Origin: Chimonanthus salicifolius | Lineage: Eukaryota > Streptophyta > Magnoliopsida > Laurales > Calycanthaceae | Length of the DNA: 64,000 nucleotides | Reading direction: 5' to 3' | NCBI GenBank assembly: GCA_013350335.1 | Contig: CM023537.1 | Coordinates: 8,609,438-8,673,437, forward strand | Part shown: one piece after another, positions 1 through 13,016 of the stretch | Numbering within the stretch: the first letter of the stretch is position 1 | Layout of the letters: every line of letters begins with the position of its first letter | The notes under the pieces: generated by a model | What the model saw: only the letters and a program-made list of their open reading frames with translations | The model's database searches: none | Told to the model about the DNA's origin: nothing | Position numbers and translations under genes: made by a program

Positions 1-61
1 TTTTACAAAAAAAGGGTGATAGTACAAATCAATTTTAGCAAACTTTAAAGCCGTATGTATG

Positions 62-1111
62 TATTCTATAAGAAGATCTTGAAGCTCATATAATGCTATG
101 AGTTGTAAAGGAACTTGGTCTTGATTGTATCTAATTGAGTAAAAATGTTTGAACATTTTCAAAGATTGTCATGAAAATAAGGAGTTCATTAAAAAGAAAA
201 AAAGGGGTGTCACAAAGTTTATAAACATGTTTCTTATAAGTTATTTTGAGATATATTAATTGCACATTTAATTGATTGGTGACTTAAATAGTCTATATTT
301 TTATAAAATGAGTATCACCTTTACTCTTTTATCATCTAAAGATACATGGGTGTAGTTCAACGGGTTAACCTCCCACCTCAAGAAGCAAGAGGTGCCAAGT
401 TCGAGCTCCCATAATCTAACCTGGTGTACCTTAAAGGTAGTGGGTATCGTCCGTAGAAATTTTACGCTGGATTTCCTGTGGTTTTACATGTGTAAATTCA
501 AAAACAGATACATGAATTTTAGTATAGACTTGAATTGAAATCTTCAATGGTCAATGACTTCACTGAAAAGTAAAGAAGAAAGTTTTATCTATTTTTTCAG
601 TGCTTTCATTTGAATTTTGAGGAGTGAGTGAGATACTTTTATGTTTACAAAAAAATAGCATTTCTTATTATATATTTTCATTAATTAAGCAATAACGAAT
701 GAAAACCCTTATCGTTAATAATCTTTAAAACAATTTAAATTTTATAATATAATTCAAATACATGTTCCTTTTTCTAAAATTGATTACATCCATGTCTAAG
801 TACACACTGAGTGGTTATAATTCCATAAGAAGATCTTGAAGCTCATAGAATGCTTTGAGTTGTAAAGCAACTTGGTATTTATTGTGTCTAATTTGAGTAA
901 GAATGTTGCATGGACATTTTCAAAGATTATCATGAAAATAAGGAGTTCATTAAAAAGAAATAAAATGGGTGTCACAAAGTTTATAAATATGTTTGGCTCA
1001 TTTCATCATCTTCATCAATTATTTTGAGATAAATTGGACATTTAATTGAGTGAATTAAACAATCTATATTTTATTAAATGAGTTTCATCTTTACTCTTTA
1101 GCATCTAAAGA
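62..1111. repeat. Diverged direct duplication (two copies of about 285 bp)
   Basis: Positions 62-345 and 821-1111 are clearly the same sequence in the same orientation, starting at AAGAAGATCTTGAAGCTCAT and ending near CATCTAAAG. They differ by scattered substitutions and a small insertion around 990-1015. The spacer holds a SINE-like unit. I cannot tell whether these are two insertions of one unknown element or a segmental duplication; no terminal inverted repeats or target duplications are obvious. Confidence 0.7.
345..500 (+). mobile_element. tRNA-derived SINE-like sequence
   Basis: The stretch GGGTGTAGTTCAACGGGTTA looks like the D-arm (box A) of a tRNA, and CCAAGTTCGAGCTCCC about 40 bp later like the T-arm (box B: GTTCGA). 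A tRNA-unrelated body follows. This arrangement is typical of plant SINEs. It cannot be a functional tRNA because no acceptor stem forms. Family unknown. Confidence 0.5.
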
Positions 1112-3464
1112 GAGATGATTCTAATAAAGATGAGAGAACGTTACCTAAATTGTTACTCTTATTTACAATTATTAGATAACTCATGGGTTAGACGTCATAG
1201 TTGTCGACACTTTATACACTAAATTAAATGATGAATAAATATATTTTTATCGAGAAATTTATAACTTTTTTTTTGCTCCCTCATGTCTCGGGATCAACCT
1301 TGGTGCTATCACCTGACTCATCTGTGCCGGCTGTATGGGCAATGACAATTTGGGCCTCGAGAGATTAGTCTTATTGGATCAATACCTCAGGGATACTCTC
1401 ATTATTAAAAAAAAATAAATAAATAAATAACAAGTTACATATTGAATTAAAATGCATAAATTCCTCCAAAGGTAGCAATGTATTTGGTCTATTAGGTTCA
1501 GATCTGACACCGTTCTGCCTAATCTGATCTGAATTTATTTTGGATGGACTCATATTAAATTAAGATAATGATCTGTGCACCATGAGTTTCCACCATGTTC
1601 ACCAATTTTAAAAGGAAAAGATCATTTTGTCATCTCTTTTAAAAATGATATACTACGGTAAAAACTCAGAGTACATAGATCATTATCCTTAAATTAAATG
1701 AATTTATTTACTTTTAAAAATGATATAATTTAAAATTCTATTTTCTTGAGTTTGGTAAAATTTTATGAGATGGAACAGTTAAAAAAAAAAAAACCCAAGG
1801 CAGAAGCAGAGCATGTCCCCCAAGTAACTTTTTTGAATTTGAAACTCAATATCTAATAAAAAAATGGAACCCTAGATATGACAAACTCATGGCCCAAATC
1901 ATGAATGAAGCGAGTTTTGCACCAGTTGATGTCTGTACGTAGGCTTTTCTTCTCGAGTCTGAGATTACAAATAATATTAAATTAAATTAAATTCCCCAAC
2001 TGAGTTTGAAATGAGTATTTTCACTGAGTTGTCCCCAATCTCGATGTGCCTTTTATTATATAAATTTATAATTTCTCCAATCTATACGCTGTTCTCAGTT
2101 CTCACTACTTCCCACTTGTCTCTTATTTCCTCGTTCTGATGAAGAGAATCGGAAATAATAAAAGGGTTGACGGATTGACCCAAATATAATAATAATTTAA
2201 TAAATATTGAAGAATTGGGCGCAGTGAAAGGATGTTTTGTCGTATTTTGTTCGTCGTATTCTTCAACTTACACGTGGCCTCAGACCTTTTTCTATGAAGT
2301 ATTTTACTTGATTGGAACATTCAAAATATTAATAAGATAATAAGATTCGAACACACACTTACAACTATAAATTCTGTTGAATGATTTTGAAAATGTTCTA
2401 TAAAATAAATGTTAAGAGATCTATAATTTTTTTTTTTTCTATTCACAAGGGTGTGTCCCTCCTGTTTCTATATATAGTTTTAAATAAAAATGGATAAAGA
2501 ATTGAATTCTGAGTGAGATTCAATTTTTATTAAAACATCAACTGAAATAAAAAGTTTAACACTCGTAGGTGAGTGAAGTATCCTCAATGAAGGTTAATTA
2601 CATTATTAAGGAAGATAAAAGGATTAACTGAGAGTTTGGAGGTGTCCTTTACACATATCAATTGAACAACCAATGGGGCGGTAGATTTTTTTTTTTGCAA
2701 AAAAATGGAGTTGGAAGAACAATATGGGGTGTTTCCATTTAATGAGAGGATAATTACTTTTGTAGTAGTGGAGTTGTATTTTTCTAGTTGTCTTGTTTCG
2801 ATTATTTGTTTCTCTTTCTGAGCCTAATTTTCTTTAAACCTTTGTTTTTTCATTCTTCTTTATATCTTAATAAAAAATATGTGGAATCCATGCATGATCA
2901 TTCATGTACTAAATCATCAACCTTTTTCCCACCATTGCATGGCCAAGATTTGAGAGTAAACTACCCCTTTGTAACTCACCTCTCACTTTAGGACTTCAAC
3001 ATTTGATCATGATTTTCCACTCTCTTAACTCTTCACAGTTGATTTTGAAATCAATCATTACTTGCCTACAAATCATGCTTCAAACATTCAAAATTGACAT
3101 TCAATAGAAATTTAGTTTATAAGGTTAGATAATTTGATAAAAAAATTAATCTCTTCTTTTTTTAATGTTGGTCCATTCATGTCATAATCTAATTAGAATA
3201 AATTCTTTTCTTTCCATACTTATTTATTAATAAATAATCGACCGAGAGTTCTTTATATTGAAAAGTTTGTGTCAAAACATTCTTGGTAGAACTCGCTTTG
3301 TGTTGAACTGTTTTATATTTAAATAAAGGATTAACCAAGATGTTTTTATTTGATTTCTTTAAGTAAAATTTTAAAAGTTAGATATGTAACAGGTTTATGG
3401 TATTTGAATTTAATCAAATTACCATTGTAAGTTAGAATATATAAAAATAACTAAGGATCTTATT

Positions 3465-4035
3465 CATGGATCATCGTCGTCATCATTAGTCAATAATCGT
3501 ATTGCTCTTCTTCAATTAATCCTATTATAAATCAAGATTATTAGTTGCTTTACAATCTAACGTGTTCTTTTTTATCCATTCCCTTCATATTTTTTAAGGT
3601 CGTCCTCTCCTCCTAGTACTTTTGATCCGTAGCCTCTCTTCTCCACTCAAACGAGTTTCTTTCAATTTGTCATCTTCCCGGATTATCTTTAAGTTATCCC
3701 TAATACATTTGTTTCTAACTCTATTCTATCGTTAGTGGTTGCACCCTTATACACATCTTAAATAATCTTAGCATAGTTGTTGAGAATGTATTTATTTCTT
3801 AGAGTTTTCCAAATTAATTTCTTTAAGTACTTTATCATTGGTCTTTTCTAAGTCAATAAAAATCATATAGAGGTTTTTCCTCTTCTCCCAGAATTTCCAA
3901 TTGGTTGTGTTTAAATAAAAATCACTTCGGCTGCTGACCTACCAACATAAGCTCAAATTGGTTTTCTAATATATTTTACTCTTATTTTAGGCCACCCTCT
4001 ATTACCTTTTCCTAAAATTTCATTTGACTAGTCAG
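3465..4035 (-). mobile_element. Degenerate RTE-type LINE fragment
   Basis: This sequence aligns by eye, in the same orientation, with the larger LINE at 48870-51750: for example TCCTCTCCTCCTAGTAC near 3605, the stretch around GTTAGTGGTTGCACCC near 3732, and the segment around 3840-3900. The order is kept but a central part is missing between about 3710 and 3720, so this is an internally deleted copy. The coding strand is minus. A short trinucleotide-rich tail (CATCGTCGTCATCATTA) lies at its left edge, near 3473, as RTE elements often have. Confidence 0.55.
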
Positions 4036-4986
4036 GAAGAAATGGGCTCCAGATTAGCCAAAGGCTTGACTCATTTACTGAGGCCATATTTGGTTTTAGA
4101 AATAGTGAGAACGTAATGGATGAACTTGAACTTTAGCAGCATCAATCTACTTTATTCCTTCTGTTCTTAAACCAAAATGGCCTTGCAATTGACCCATAGC
4201 GCCAGTACATTGGCAGGCTAAACTGGTCTCAAGACTCAAAGAAGTTGGTTATTATGGCCCAAGATGTGATTTGTATTTTGAGCTTAGGCAAGACCTGATA
4301 TTATGGCCCAATAAATTGATGGGCCACATCTGGGCCTACTCTAATTTGAAGCTCTGAGCAGACGACACCAACCGGCTACATATGTTCAACCAAAACCATC
4401 ATATTTTCTAAAATATGCTCCATTCCCAGCACTCAATAGGCACAAATGCAGGCAATAGCAGCTTTTCTATTCATCCAACTATGACCAGCGACACTTGCTG
4501 GCTTTCATAAATAACAACAATGAATAGGTTTGCTAGCAATGCTGTCTGGTCAGGCCTGGATTGCACCAGCCACTTTTAAGGCCTCTTCAGTAGCTACAGA
4601 TTCTCAAGTGAAATTGGATTTTTGTGGTTCATAAAGTTCAAAAAAAGAAATCAAGAAACTAAAGTTCTGGGAGTTTTAAATACCATATAATTTAAATTTC
4701 AAGATATTTATACACCCGTATCTAAGTGTTTTGTTTCAAAGCATAAAGCCTAAATGACTCGGGCCAGCTAATTCAACTGCCATTTGCATTTCCCAATTCT
4801 GGAATGAATTTTAAAGAATTCCTGTAACATGGATATGTGTTTGACAAGATTAGGACTATTACTAGAAGAAGAGAATTCCATAATATGGGTGATTTTGGCT
4901 TCTAAAATTCAAAATAACACTCACATGGGACTTGGAGATATCTCCCACTATCAACGTCATCATCTACATGAAAAAGCTATATATCT

Positions 4987-5180
4987 AACTTCAAGGGGTT
5001 AAGAAGCCCACCTCACGAAGCAGGGTCTTAAGTTTGATTCATGCTCAACTCTAATGGGCCACTCCCCGTAGTTGCTGACCTAGTGTGTGTAGTATTGGGA
5101 GGACTGCACATAACCTAAGGATTAATCAGGTAAAAATGTCCCATGTCCCAACACCTTGACACCTTGATCATAAAAAAAAA
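4987..5180 (+). mobile_element. SINE-like sequence with A-tail
   Basis: TAACTTCAAGGGGTTAAGAA resembles a decayed tRNA box A and TTAAGTTTGATTCATGC a decayed box B; the unit ends in a run of about nine A near 5171-5180. The first part matches the SINE-like unit at 345-500 (CCACCTCA...GAAGCA), so both may belong to one family. Poorly conserved; a low-confidence call. Confidence 0.4.
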
Positions 5181-5772
5181 CACTACATATCCCATTTATC
5201 TACTGTTGACAATCATAATTGGATTAGGTAAATTGTTATATGGGCTAACTACCTTTTCATGCTCATTTGACTCAAATCTGTAGTATGTGCTCTTTGGTAT
5301 GGATTTCCAATTTCACCAAAAATAGAAGTAATCCTGGATTTTAAGTTTTACAGAATTTCGACTCCATCAAGGAATTCCAGGCTAACAAACAAACCCTTGG
5401 ACTATAGAATTCTCAAATTCTAGATAACATTTACAAATACAGAATTAGAATACTCTGCTAAATCCAAAGTTCATAAATTTTGCTGGAAGCCATTTTTGGA
5501 TAAGTGATTGTGAGCAAACAATGTTCCTTTCTCTCTGGAATTATAATGTAGCTCTGAACAATTAATATTGCAGTGATGACAATGTGAACATGACCATCTT
5601 CCTTCTGGTCCTTTCTCAAACAATTCAATTATGCTCTATTAACAGTGGATCGACAATATGGATGGTTAGGATTGTTTTGCAATCATTTACACAATATTAT
5701 CATTGTATGTATAATATGCAAACGATACAGGTCATGACATTTTACAGTTGAGCCTACATTTTTGCTTTTACC

Positions 5773-8700
5773 TCAAGAAATTGAAGTCCCTCCATGATCT
5801 TTCTCCACATGTTCCACCAGAGAAACTGCAGCTCGAAATCCTCTACTGCACTTGGGGCAGACATCAACTTTTACCTTCTTAGGACCAGCATGGCTGCCAC
5901 CTTCATGAACCCTCTTCACATGCTCTGTGAGAGCTCCAACAGTGGAGAACTTTGCTTGGCACTGAACACATTCCTGAACTAGCCTACCATTGCTGCTCTG
6001 TGACATCCCATCCCTCGCCTTCTGTAATGCTTGGCTAGTTGCAATACTCAACTTTGCCATGCTTTCTTCAGCTGAGGCTCGAACCGCATAGACAAAGGTT
6101 GCCCAATGTGTTGGCGCATTTGGACGGCTGCGTCCCGGCCTTGAGTCATCTTTCAGGCTCCTCCTTAAAAGACTTACAAATGGGAAACCTGAATCAGGTT
6201 TCTTTGGTCCAGGACACTTGTGGTCGGGTCCAAATCGGTGCTTTAAACAGTGCTCAATTGTGCAGTCTCTGCATCTTATCGTGTTTGTGAGTGTCAAAGT
6301 TTCTCTGCAGCCAGGCGCAGGACAATGTTTTTTCTTTGTCACCTTCTGGTAGTTTGATGGATCACAATCGGTATTAACATGCGACTCCCAAGTAATGTTT
6401 GGGTCTTCATTGGGGACCAGGCGGACTCCTTTAGCACAGAAGGGACACACTGAGACAGTAACATCTTTTTTATTGGCCTTTGGGCACAAATGTCTACTAT
6501 AACTTCTATGCTCTAAACAGAATACCTGTACAAAATTTGGTGTGATGTCGTAAGCATAAACCAAATAACTTGATCACTTGGTTTACCAAAAATTACTAAT
6601 AATAATAATAATGTAATCACTCTTCTCAGATAACAGAAATTAAGTCAGTAGCAAAATGATCATCATCATAAGGACTTGAGAGGTTAATTAGCATGTCATC
6701 TCCAAGTCAGGAAAATGAAATGGAAGTTCCAAATCAAACTCCCAAGATCTGTCGTCTCAGCCAACATGATACTGTATCTTCATGTCGACCTTCACGGCAA
6801 GGGTGATCATGGAGCACTTTCCCCCTATTTGCCTGTTTACTAAATGCCAAACAAGGGAAAGGAGTCCCTTACATTCTCCTGTTTTTTCCTCATGCAAATG
6901 GACCATTGGACCCTTAGGGTTGTTATATTTGAACTTCTAAAAATTTTAGAAGAAAAAATGGGAGCACTTACACACACCCGGAAATTCTGCCTCTACACAG
7001 CTGAATTTGAAATTTCGTGGTAAATTACCATTTTACCCCCGCATTTTCATTCATTCGAATGAATGCCCAGTTCATTTTGGCATTCATTCGAATGAATGCC
7101 CATGTGTTATTTCAATTCATTCGAATAAATCCCCATGTGTAATTTCAATTCATTCGAATGAATGGGCTGAACAGTAACGCGGAATACTGTTCAACCCATT
7201 CGAATGAATTTAAGACTTCAAGCATTCAGCATTCATTCGAATGAATGAAGCTCATTCGTTTGAATGAAAAAATTTCAACTATACTTTCGAATGAATGAGG
7301 CTCATTCATTCGAATGATTGTTACAGATTACAGTTATTTAAATAACAAAATTTATTTTAAATTTTAAAGTTATTTTTTAAGCAGTGAGTATTTTGAAAAT
7401 TTCTCAAATTAAATATGCAGACTAATTACGATAATCCAATAAAAATACTTTAAGACTTCAAGGTCTTTTGACACTCCTAAATATTTAAAACACAGTATTT
7501 TACAAATAAAGGTATCCCTAGGGTGTACCCAAAAACACATTTAGGAGTGTCAAAAGACCTTCAAGTCTTAAAGTATTTTTATCATGTTATCGTAATTAGT
7601 TCGGATATTTAATTTGAGAAATTTTGAAAATACACAGTGCTTAAAAAATAATGTGCATAGGTGTATTAAATAATAAAATCTCCTTTAAAATTTTAAAGTT
7701 ATTTTTTAAGCACTGTATATTTCCAAAATTTCACAAATTAAATATCCGGAACTAATTACGATAACGTGATAAAAATACTTTAAGACTTGAAGGTCTTTTG
7801 ACACTCCTAAATACTTAAAACACAGTATTTTACAAATAAGGGTATCCCTAGGGTGTGCCAAAACACATTTAGGAGTGTTAAAAGACCTTAAAGTCTTAAA
7901 GCATTTTTATCAGATTATCGTAATTAGTCCGGATATTCAATTTGAGAAATTTTGGAAATACACTAGTGCTTAAAAAATAACTTCAAAGTTTTAAAGGAGA
8001 TTTTATTATTTAATACACTATGCACATTATTTTTAAGCACTGTGTATTTCCAAAATTTCTCAAATTGAATATCCGGACTAATTACGATAACGTGATAAAA
8101 ATACTTTAAGACTTGAAGGTCTTTTGACACTCCTAAATGTGTTTTTGGTACACCCTAGGGATACCTTATTTGTAAAATTCTGTGTTTTAAATATTTAGAA
8201 GTCTCAAAAGATCCTTGAAGTCTTAAGTATTTTTATCGGATTATCGTAATTAGTCCGGATATTTAATTTGAGAAATTTTCAAAATACACACTGCTTAAAA
8301 AATAACTTTAAAGTTTTAAAATAAATTTTATTATTTAAATAACTGAAATATGTAACAATCATTCGAATGAATGAGGCTCATTCATTCGAATGTATAGTTG
8401 AAATTTTTTTCATTCGAATGAATGATTGAAGTCTTAAATTCATTCGAATGGGCTGAACAGTATTCCGCGTTACTGTGCAGCCCATTCATTCGAATGAATT
8501 GAAATCACACATGGACATTCATTCGAATGAATGCCAAAATGAACTGGGCATTTATTCGAATGAATGAAAATGTGGGGGTAAAACGGTAATTTGCCACGAA
8601 ATTTCAAATTCGGGTGTGTAGAGGCAGGATTTCCGGGTGTGTGTAAGTGCTCCCAGAAAAAATAGCTTTATAAAAAAGGAACTATGTGACATTTAGCATG

Positions 8701-9870
8701 ATTGAAAGACCAACTCATTTGATAAAAGTTAGAGAAATAATGTAGGTAAAATGTTTCAAGTGAAGAATAATAAAACTAATTCTAAAATATTTTGAATGGG
8801 ATGCCCATCTCATTGTCTCCTAAAATTTTGGAGGAAAGATGTACTTATTTCTGCTCCATATGTTGGGGCTGTTGCAAACGATTCTCACATTAAAAGTGTA
8901 GAGGGAGATCTAGGACGATCTAAAATAGAAGGGGAAAATGGTAATTCCACACCATTGAGCGGTGTCTAAACCAGTGTTATCAGAACCGGACCGAACCGCG
9001 GTCGAACTGGCGGTTCAGCCGCAACTGCGGGATCTGCGATTCGATCTATCTCAAAAATTGGCTTTGAGTCAAAGCCGCATAAAACCGGTCAGACCCACAG
9101 TTTTATGCGGTTTTGACACAAAAACTTCGAACTGCGAACCTCGGTTTAGAATTTTTTTTATTTTTTATTTTTTTATTTTTTGTTTTAAATTTTCCCCTTA
9201 AAAAATATGTATATTTGAAATATAAATGTTTATTACTATCTATATCCCACATATTTCACCTTTTTGGTATATTAATAAGAGTTTGAATATTATTTTTAAT
9301 ATTTATATTAATGTTATTGGTAAAATATGTCTTAGTTAATGTTATATATAATATTTATATTATTTTAATATTTGACCGCCTTTTACCGAATTTGACCATA
9401 TTCGAACCCTAACCTCCTCGAAAACGGTTCGTTAGAAGGTCTGGTTCAGATAATATTGGTCTAAATGGGCCTTTAGATTCAGATGAAAATAAAGGAAAGA
9501 ATTTCATTTTAAATGCATCCAAGTGGAGCCTAACATTTGTTTAATAATTAATGAAATTAAAACCATTTATACTCTCTTTGGTGAATGTACAATCAAACAT
9601 TTCTGATTATGCAGATATACTGTTGGCTGATTCAAACTTTCGCCGTGACTCTCCCACAAAAGCCATCCATGCAGAACAGAATAATAAATGAATAGACAAG
9701 CATGAAAGATGGTAGATATGAAGAAATTTCCAATCAATCATAGAAAGAAATTGGAATAAGGAGAATGGAACCTGGTCGCATCCATCGCAAGTGAAGGGCA
9801 AGAAATCTATGAGCTTGCAATCTTCGACGCTGCAATGCTTCCCAAGATCTGGAAATTCTAGAGTTCCCAT
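5773..9870 (-). CDS. SAP11: AN1 and C2H2 zinc-finger stress-associated protein, SAP11-like
   Basis: Two exons on the minus strand: 9772-9870 (33 codons) and 5773-6525 (250 codons plus stop), joined by a phase-0 intron 6526-9771 with a CAG|GT donor and a TACAG|GT acceptor. The joined protein has 283 residues. It holds two AN1 zinc fingers (C13, C18, C28, C31, C36, H39, H45, C47, and C101, C106, C118, C121, C126, H129, H135, C137) and two C-terminal C2H2 fingers (C219/C222/H235/H240 and C256/C259/H272/H277). Between the AN1 fingers lies a further CPFC...H...C group. This order and length match the plant SAP11/SAP16-type proteins; AN1 SAPs are linked to stress tolerance, and the N-terminal AN1 pair suggests interaction with the Cdc48/ubiquitin system as in yeast Cuz1/ZFAND relatives (inference). 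I chose the ATG at 9870 because the family begins [13 protein letters not shown]; an ATG two codons upstream (9876) is also in frame. All ligands are intact, so the gene looks functional. Confidence 0.93.
6960..8654. mobile_element. Foldback Mutator-like element (MULE-MITE) in the SAP11-like intron
   Basis: The element begins GGGAGCACTTACACACACCC and ends with the matching inverted sequence GTGTGTGTAAGTGCTCCC. It is flanked on both sides by the identical 9 bp AGAAAAAAT (6951-6959 and 8655-8663), the target-site length typical of Mutator-like elements. The terminal inverted repeats are very long (roughly 360-400 bp) and packed with the palindrome ATTCATTCGAATGAAT, at least six near-copies per arm. 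The inner part (about 7320-8340) is made of about four copies of a 300-350-bp unit in alternating orientation, recognisable by AGACTT-AAGGTCTTTTGACAC and by the ATCCCTAGGG core. No transposase frame is present, so it is non-autonomous. It lies wholly inside the intron. Confidence 0.88.
8972..9458. mobile_element. hAT-type MITE, copy 1
   Basis: Starts CAGTGTTATCAGAACCGGAC and ends near CTGGTTCAGATAATATTG. It aligns over its full length with the copy at 12518-13016. Candidate 8-bp target duplications GTCTAAAC (8964-8971) and GTCTAAAT (9459-9466) differ at one base. The body is rich in CGGT/ACCG motifs at both ends and AT-rich in the middle, with no coding capacity. It sits in the SAP11-like intron, about 300 bp from exon 1. 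Confidence 0.7.
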
Positions 9871-9876
9871 TACCAA

Positions 9877-12517
9877 GATAATTCACGTCTGAAAATGGAA
9901 TTCGAATTTCTTGGATTTTTCTCACGGAAAAAGGAAAGGGGAAGGCCTAACAAGGATTCGAGCAAAGAAGATTCTTTTGAAGATGAAGACGGGATTATGT
10001 GAGGAAGGAAAGATTCGAGGATGAGAATTCTCCGAATTCTGAAAATCTTCGTCGGGAAATTCTACAGAATCCGGAAGTCTGCGTCGGAAAAGTCCCGAAT
10101 TCCGCGGAAAGAAAGCGCGGAATCGGAACTTATGAGAGACTTCAACGAATCGCCAGAATTCAGGCCCTCAGTTTTACATATAAGACGACGAAATGCCGGG
10201 AATTGGACGAAATTTGCAGAAACGGGAACAATTAAGTCTGACTAAAGTCAAAATAAATGTCATTTTGTAATGAGATGACGTCTACCGATTCTACAAAATA
10301 AAAGCAATAAAAGAAAAATAAATTGTTATCAACAAAAGAATTTATGAAATTGTAATTTATTAAACATATAAAAATATAATTTGAAATTAAGTAAAATTAG
10401 TGACTAAAATAGAGTTTTTTTACCTATCAAATTTATTTACTTAAGTTAAATGAATAAAATATTTTAAATACTTTTTTATTTTAAAAATTGTTATATTAAT
10501 AATCTATAATTCATTTAAATAAATTCATTTTTCTAATAAAGTGATGTATTATTAAAACTAAAACAACTCAATTATATCATATTATATTTTTCACAAATAA
10601 TTGTTTTGTCCTTAAGAAACGACTTTTCTATATTTTTATTAATTTTATATACTTTATTTTAAAAGACAACTCAAACTTATAGTGAGATGATTTTTGATAG
10701 TCCAATTAACTTATGATTGAGATAATTTATAATTTGAAAATAGAAAAACTTTATGTATAAAATAATTAAAAATAGAAATAAAGATGTTAGGAATATTTGG
10801 TAACTTAAATTGATTTCTCGTATTTTTTCATGCCAATATAAAAATTATGTTAAATTTGAAAAAATAATGGTTAGAATAAAAAAATATTTTAAAATTGTAT
10901 TTAGTGAGAGAGAAATAACGGTGTAACTGGGTGGGTTTTGTCGAATATAGAGCCTAATCTTAGTCGGTCCATATTAAATTATGGTCAATAATTCAATATC
11001 TTTCATCTCAAGTCAAATTTCAACTCTCTTCAACTGGGCCTATAATCCAACTCATTTTTTGAACCTTGACACATTATTATTCAGGCCAACCAATTTGAGT
11101 TGAGTAAAATTGGACCATTGATCAAACCATTTAAATAAGAAGATAATTGGATTTATATACGTTGGATTGACATATTTTAAGTTAAGAGACAACTATAAAA
11201 AGGCCTTCACCCTTAAAGCAAAATTACCATAAAAATTTAAATCTAAAAAAAATCCAAATAAAGAAATAAAAAATGAGTAGTGTTTTTATTATAATTTGAT
11301 AGTTTGGGTGGGTTGATTATACAAAACAAGATTCTTACCTAGCCCAAATTAAAAATGGGTCAATTTTTTTTCTAATACCAATGGATTTTGAGTTAACCCC
11401 AACTCAAGTTGCACCTCTAGTAAGTAAGAAGGATTTGACAAGTCTTGACTTAAAAAATATGAAAATTTTGTGAAAAAATTCCAAAAATATTTAAAATATT
11501 GGAATGATTTTTTACTCTTTTCTATCGTAACTGATAAGTTAAAAATATGAGAGTTAGTGCAAACAATATATGACAAATAGAAAAGAGGATTTTAATATTA
11601 GATTTGTCGAGTTGTAAAGATTGAACAGGTTCTTATCAATGCCAACACCTAAAAAAAATGAATAAAAATTCATGTAAAGAGGATAAAATAGTAAAATATG
11701 ATATTTAAGTAAGTAACAATCAGGTTGTTGCATTACCTAAAATATGTACATTACTCCTTTTTTTTTTAATTTTGTCAATTGATTATTATTTTTTTACTTT
11801 TTTCTAAGAAATAGATTGTTGATTCAATATATTATATATTTCATGTTATTAATTACTTTGGTTACGAAATAAAATAACAGATGAACTTATGCAGCGGAGC
11901 TAAAGCACGTAGTATATTTTCTCTGTCCAAACGAGGTTACTGTAATGGATACTGATGGGCCATCAGAAGCTACATTGAACCAGGTGAGATTGAAGAAGAA
12001 GGCCCATTAGACAAGAATGGGATCATGAAACCTTTTTTGATAACTTTCTTCTCCAAATAATTTTAAAATTGATGGAGGGAAGAGAGAGCCTCAAGTGCAA
12101 CCTAATAGACTCACTTGCAACAGGAATAAAAGCCCATTTAAATTAGTTTTGGGTCTAGGCCCATCTAGGTGACGTTTGGGCCTCAAAGGCCATCAAATTA
12201 AACCCAATTGCTGCTAATGCAGTGGGCCTACGAAATACAAATCATCTTGTTACATGGAGAATATGAATATGTGGATGTGAAGTAATTGGCGCACCAGCAC
12301 TTTTTTATTTTTAGTGTATAAAAATGAGCTAATTTTACTCTATTTTTTTAATCTCTCTCCTTGTCATCTTTATATATATATTTAGACAAAATAGATATTT
12401 TACTTATTTTTTATGCATTAAAATTAAAAATGTTATGCACTAATCAATTTTTCACGTAAATACCTACTAACAAATGTATATGAGTAAGGAGAAATAGAGA
12501 GTTAGAACTATATAACC
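9877..12517. other. Intergenic region upstream of SAP11-like gene
   Basis: Holds the promoter and 5' UTR of the minus-strand zinc-finger gene. A GA-rich, fairly GC-balanced part (9900-10240) adjoins the start codon and probably contains the 5' UTR. Beyond 10250 it becomes strongly AT-rich and I see no gene, RNA gene or clear repeat. Two overlapping plus-strand open frames at 9999-10245 have no recognisable protein character. Confidence 0.5.
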
Positions 12518-13016
12518 CAGTGTTATCAGAACCGGACTGAACCGCAGATAAACCGCCGGTTCAGCCGTGACTGCCGGATCTGCAGTTTGGTCCACCCCAA
12601 AAACAGGCTAGCGGTCAAAACCGCATAAAATCGGTCAGACCTGCGGTTTTATGAGGTTTTTGACATAAAAACTGGGAACCGTGAACCGCGGTTCATATAT
12701 TTGATTTTTTTTTATATTTTTTTAAAATTTTCCCCTTAAAAAATGTGTATATTTGAAATATAAAAGTTTATTACTATTTCTATCCCATATATTTCACCGT
12801 TTTGATATATTATTCAGAGTTTAAATGTTATTTTTAATATTTATATTAATATTATTGGTAAAATATATCTTACTTAATATTATATATAATATTTATATTA
12901 TTTTAATACTTGACCGGCTTTGACCGACTTTTACCAGCTTTGACCACTGTCGAATCCGGTTAAACCCTGACCTCCTCGAAGACGGTTTGTTACACGGTTC
13001 AGTTTTGATAACATCA
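12518..13016. mobile_element. hAT-type MITE, copy 2
   Basis: Starts CAGTGTTATCAGAACCGGAC and ends TTTTGATAACATCA, giving short imperfect inverted ends (CAGTGTTATC / TGATGTTATC). It is flanked by a perfect 8-bp duplication ATATAACC (12510-12517 and 13017-13024), the hAT target-site length. It is about 499 bp, noncoding, and clearly the same family as 8972-9458 in the same orientation. Confidence 0.8.

Larger units (their letters stand above)
1..5772. other. Gene-free region with repeat fragments
   Basis: No open frame here reads like a conserved protein. The stretch is AT-rich and contains the direct duplication, two SINE-like units and an RTE LINE fragment listed separately. Downstream of the zinc-finger gene (which is on the minus strand) roughly 5200-5770 should include its 3' UTR, but I could not place a polyadenylation site with confidence. 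Confidence 0.6.

Noticed and set aside
345..500. Possible functional tRNA gene
   Set aside because: Box A- and box B-like stretches exist, but no seven-base acceptor stem or proper anticodon loop can be formed. A SINE is the better reading.
9999..10245. Two overlapping plus-strand frames (74-78 codons) near the SAP11-like start
   Set aside because: They lie in the likely 5' UTR/promoter of the minus-strand gene, overlap in two frames, and show no conserved protein character.
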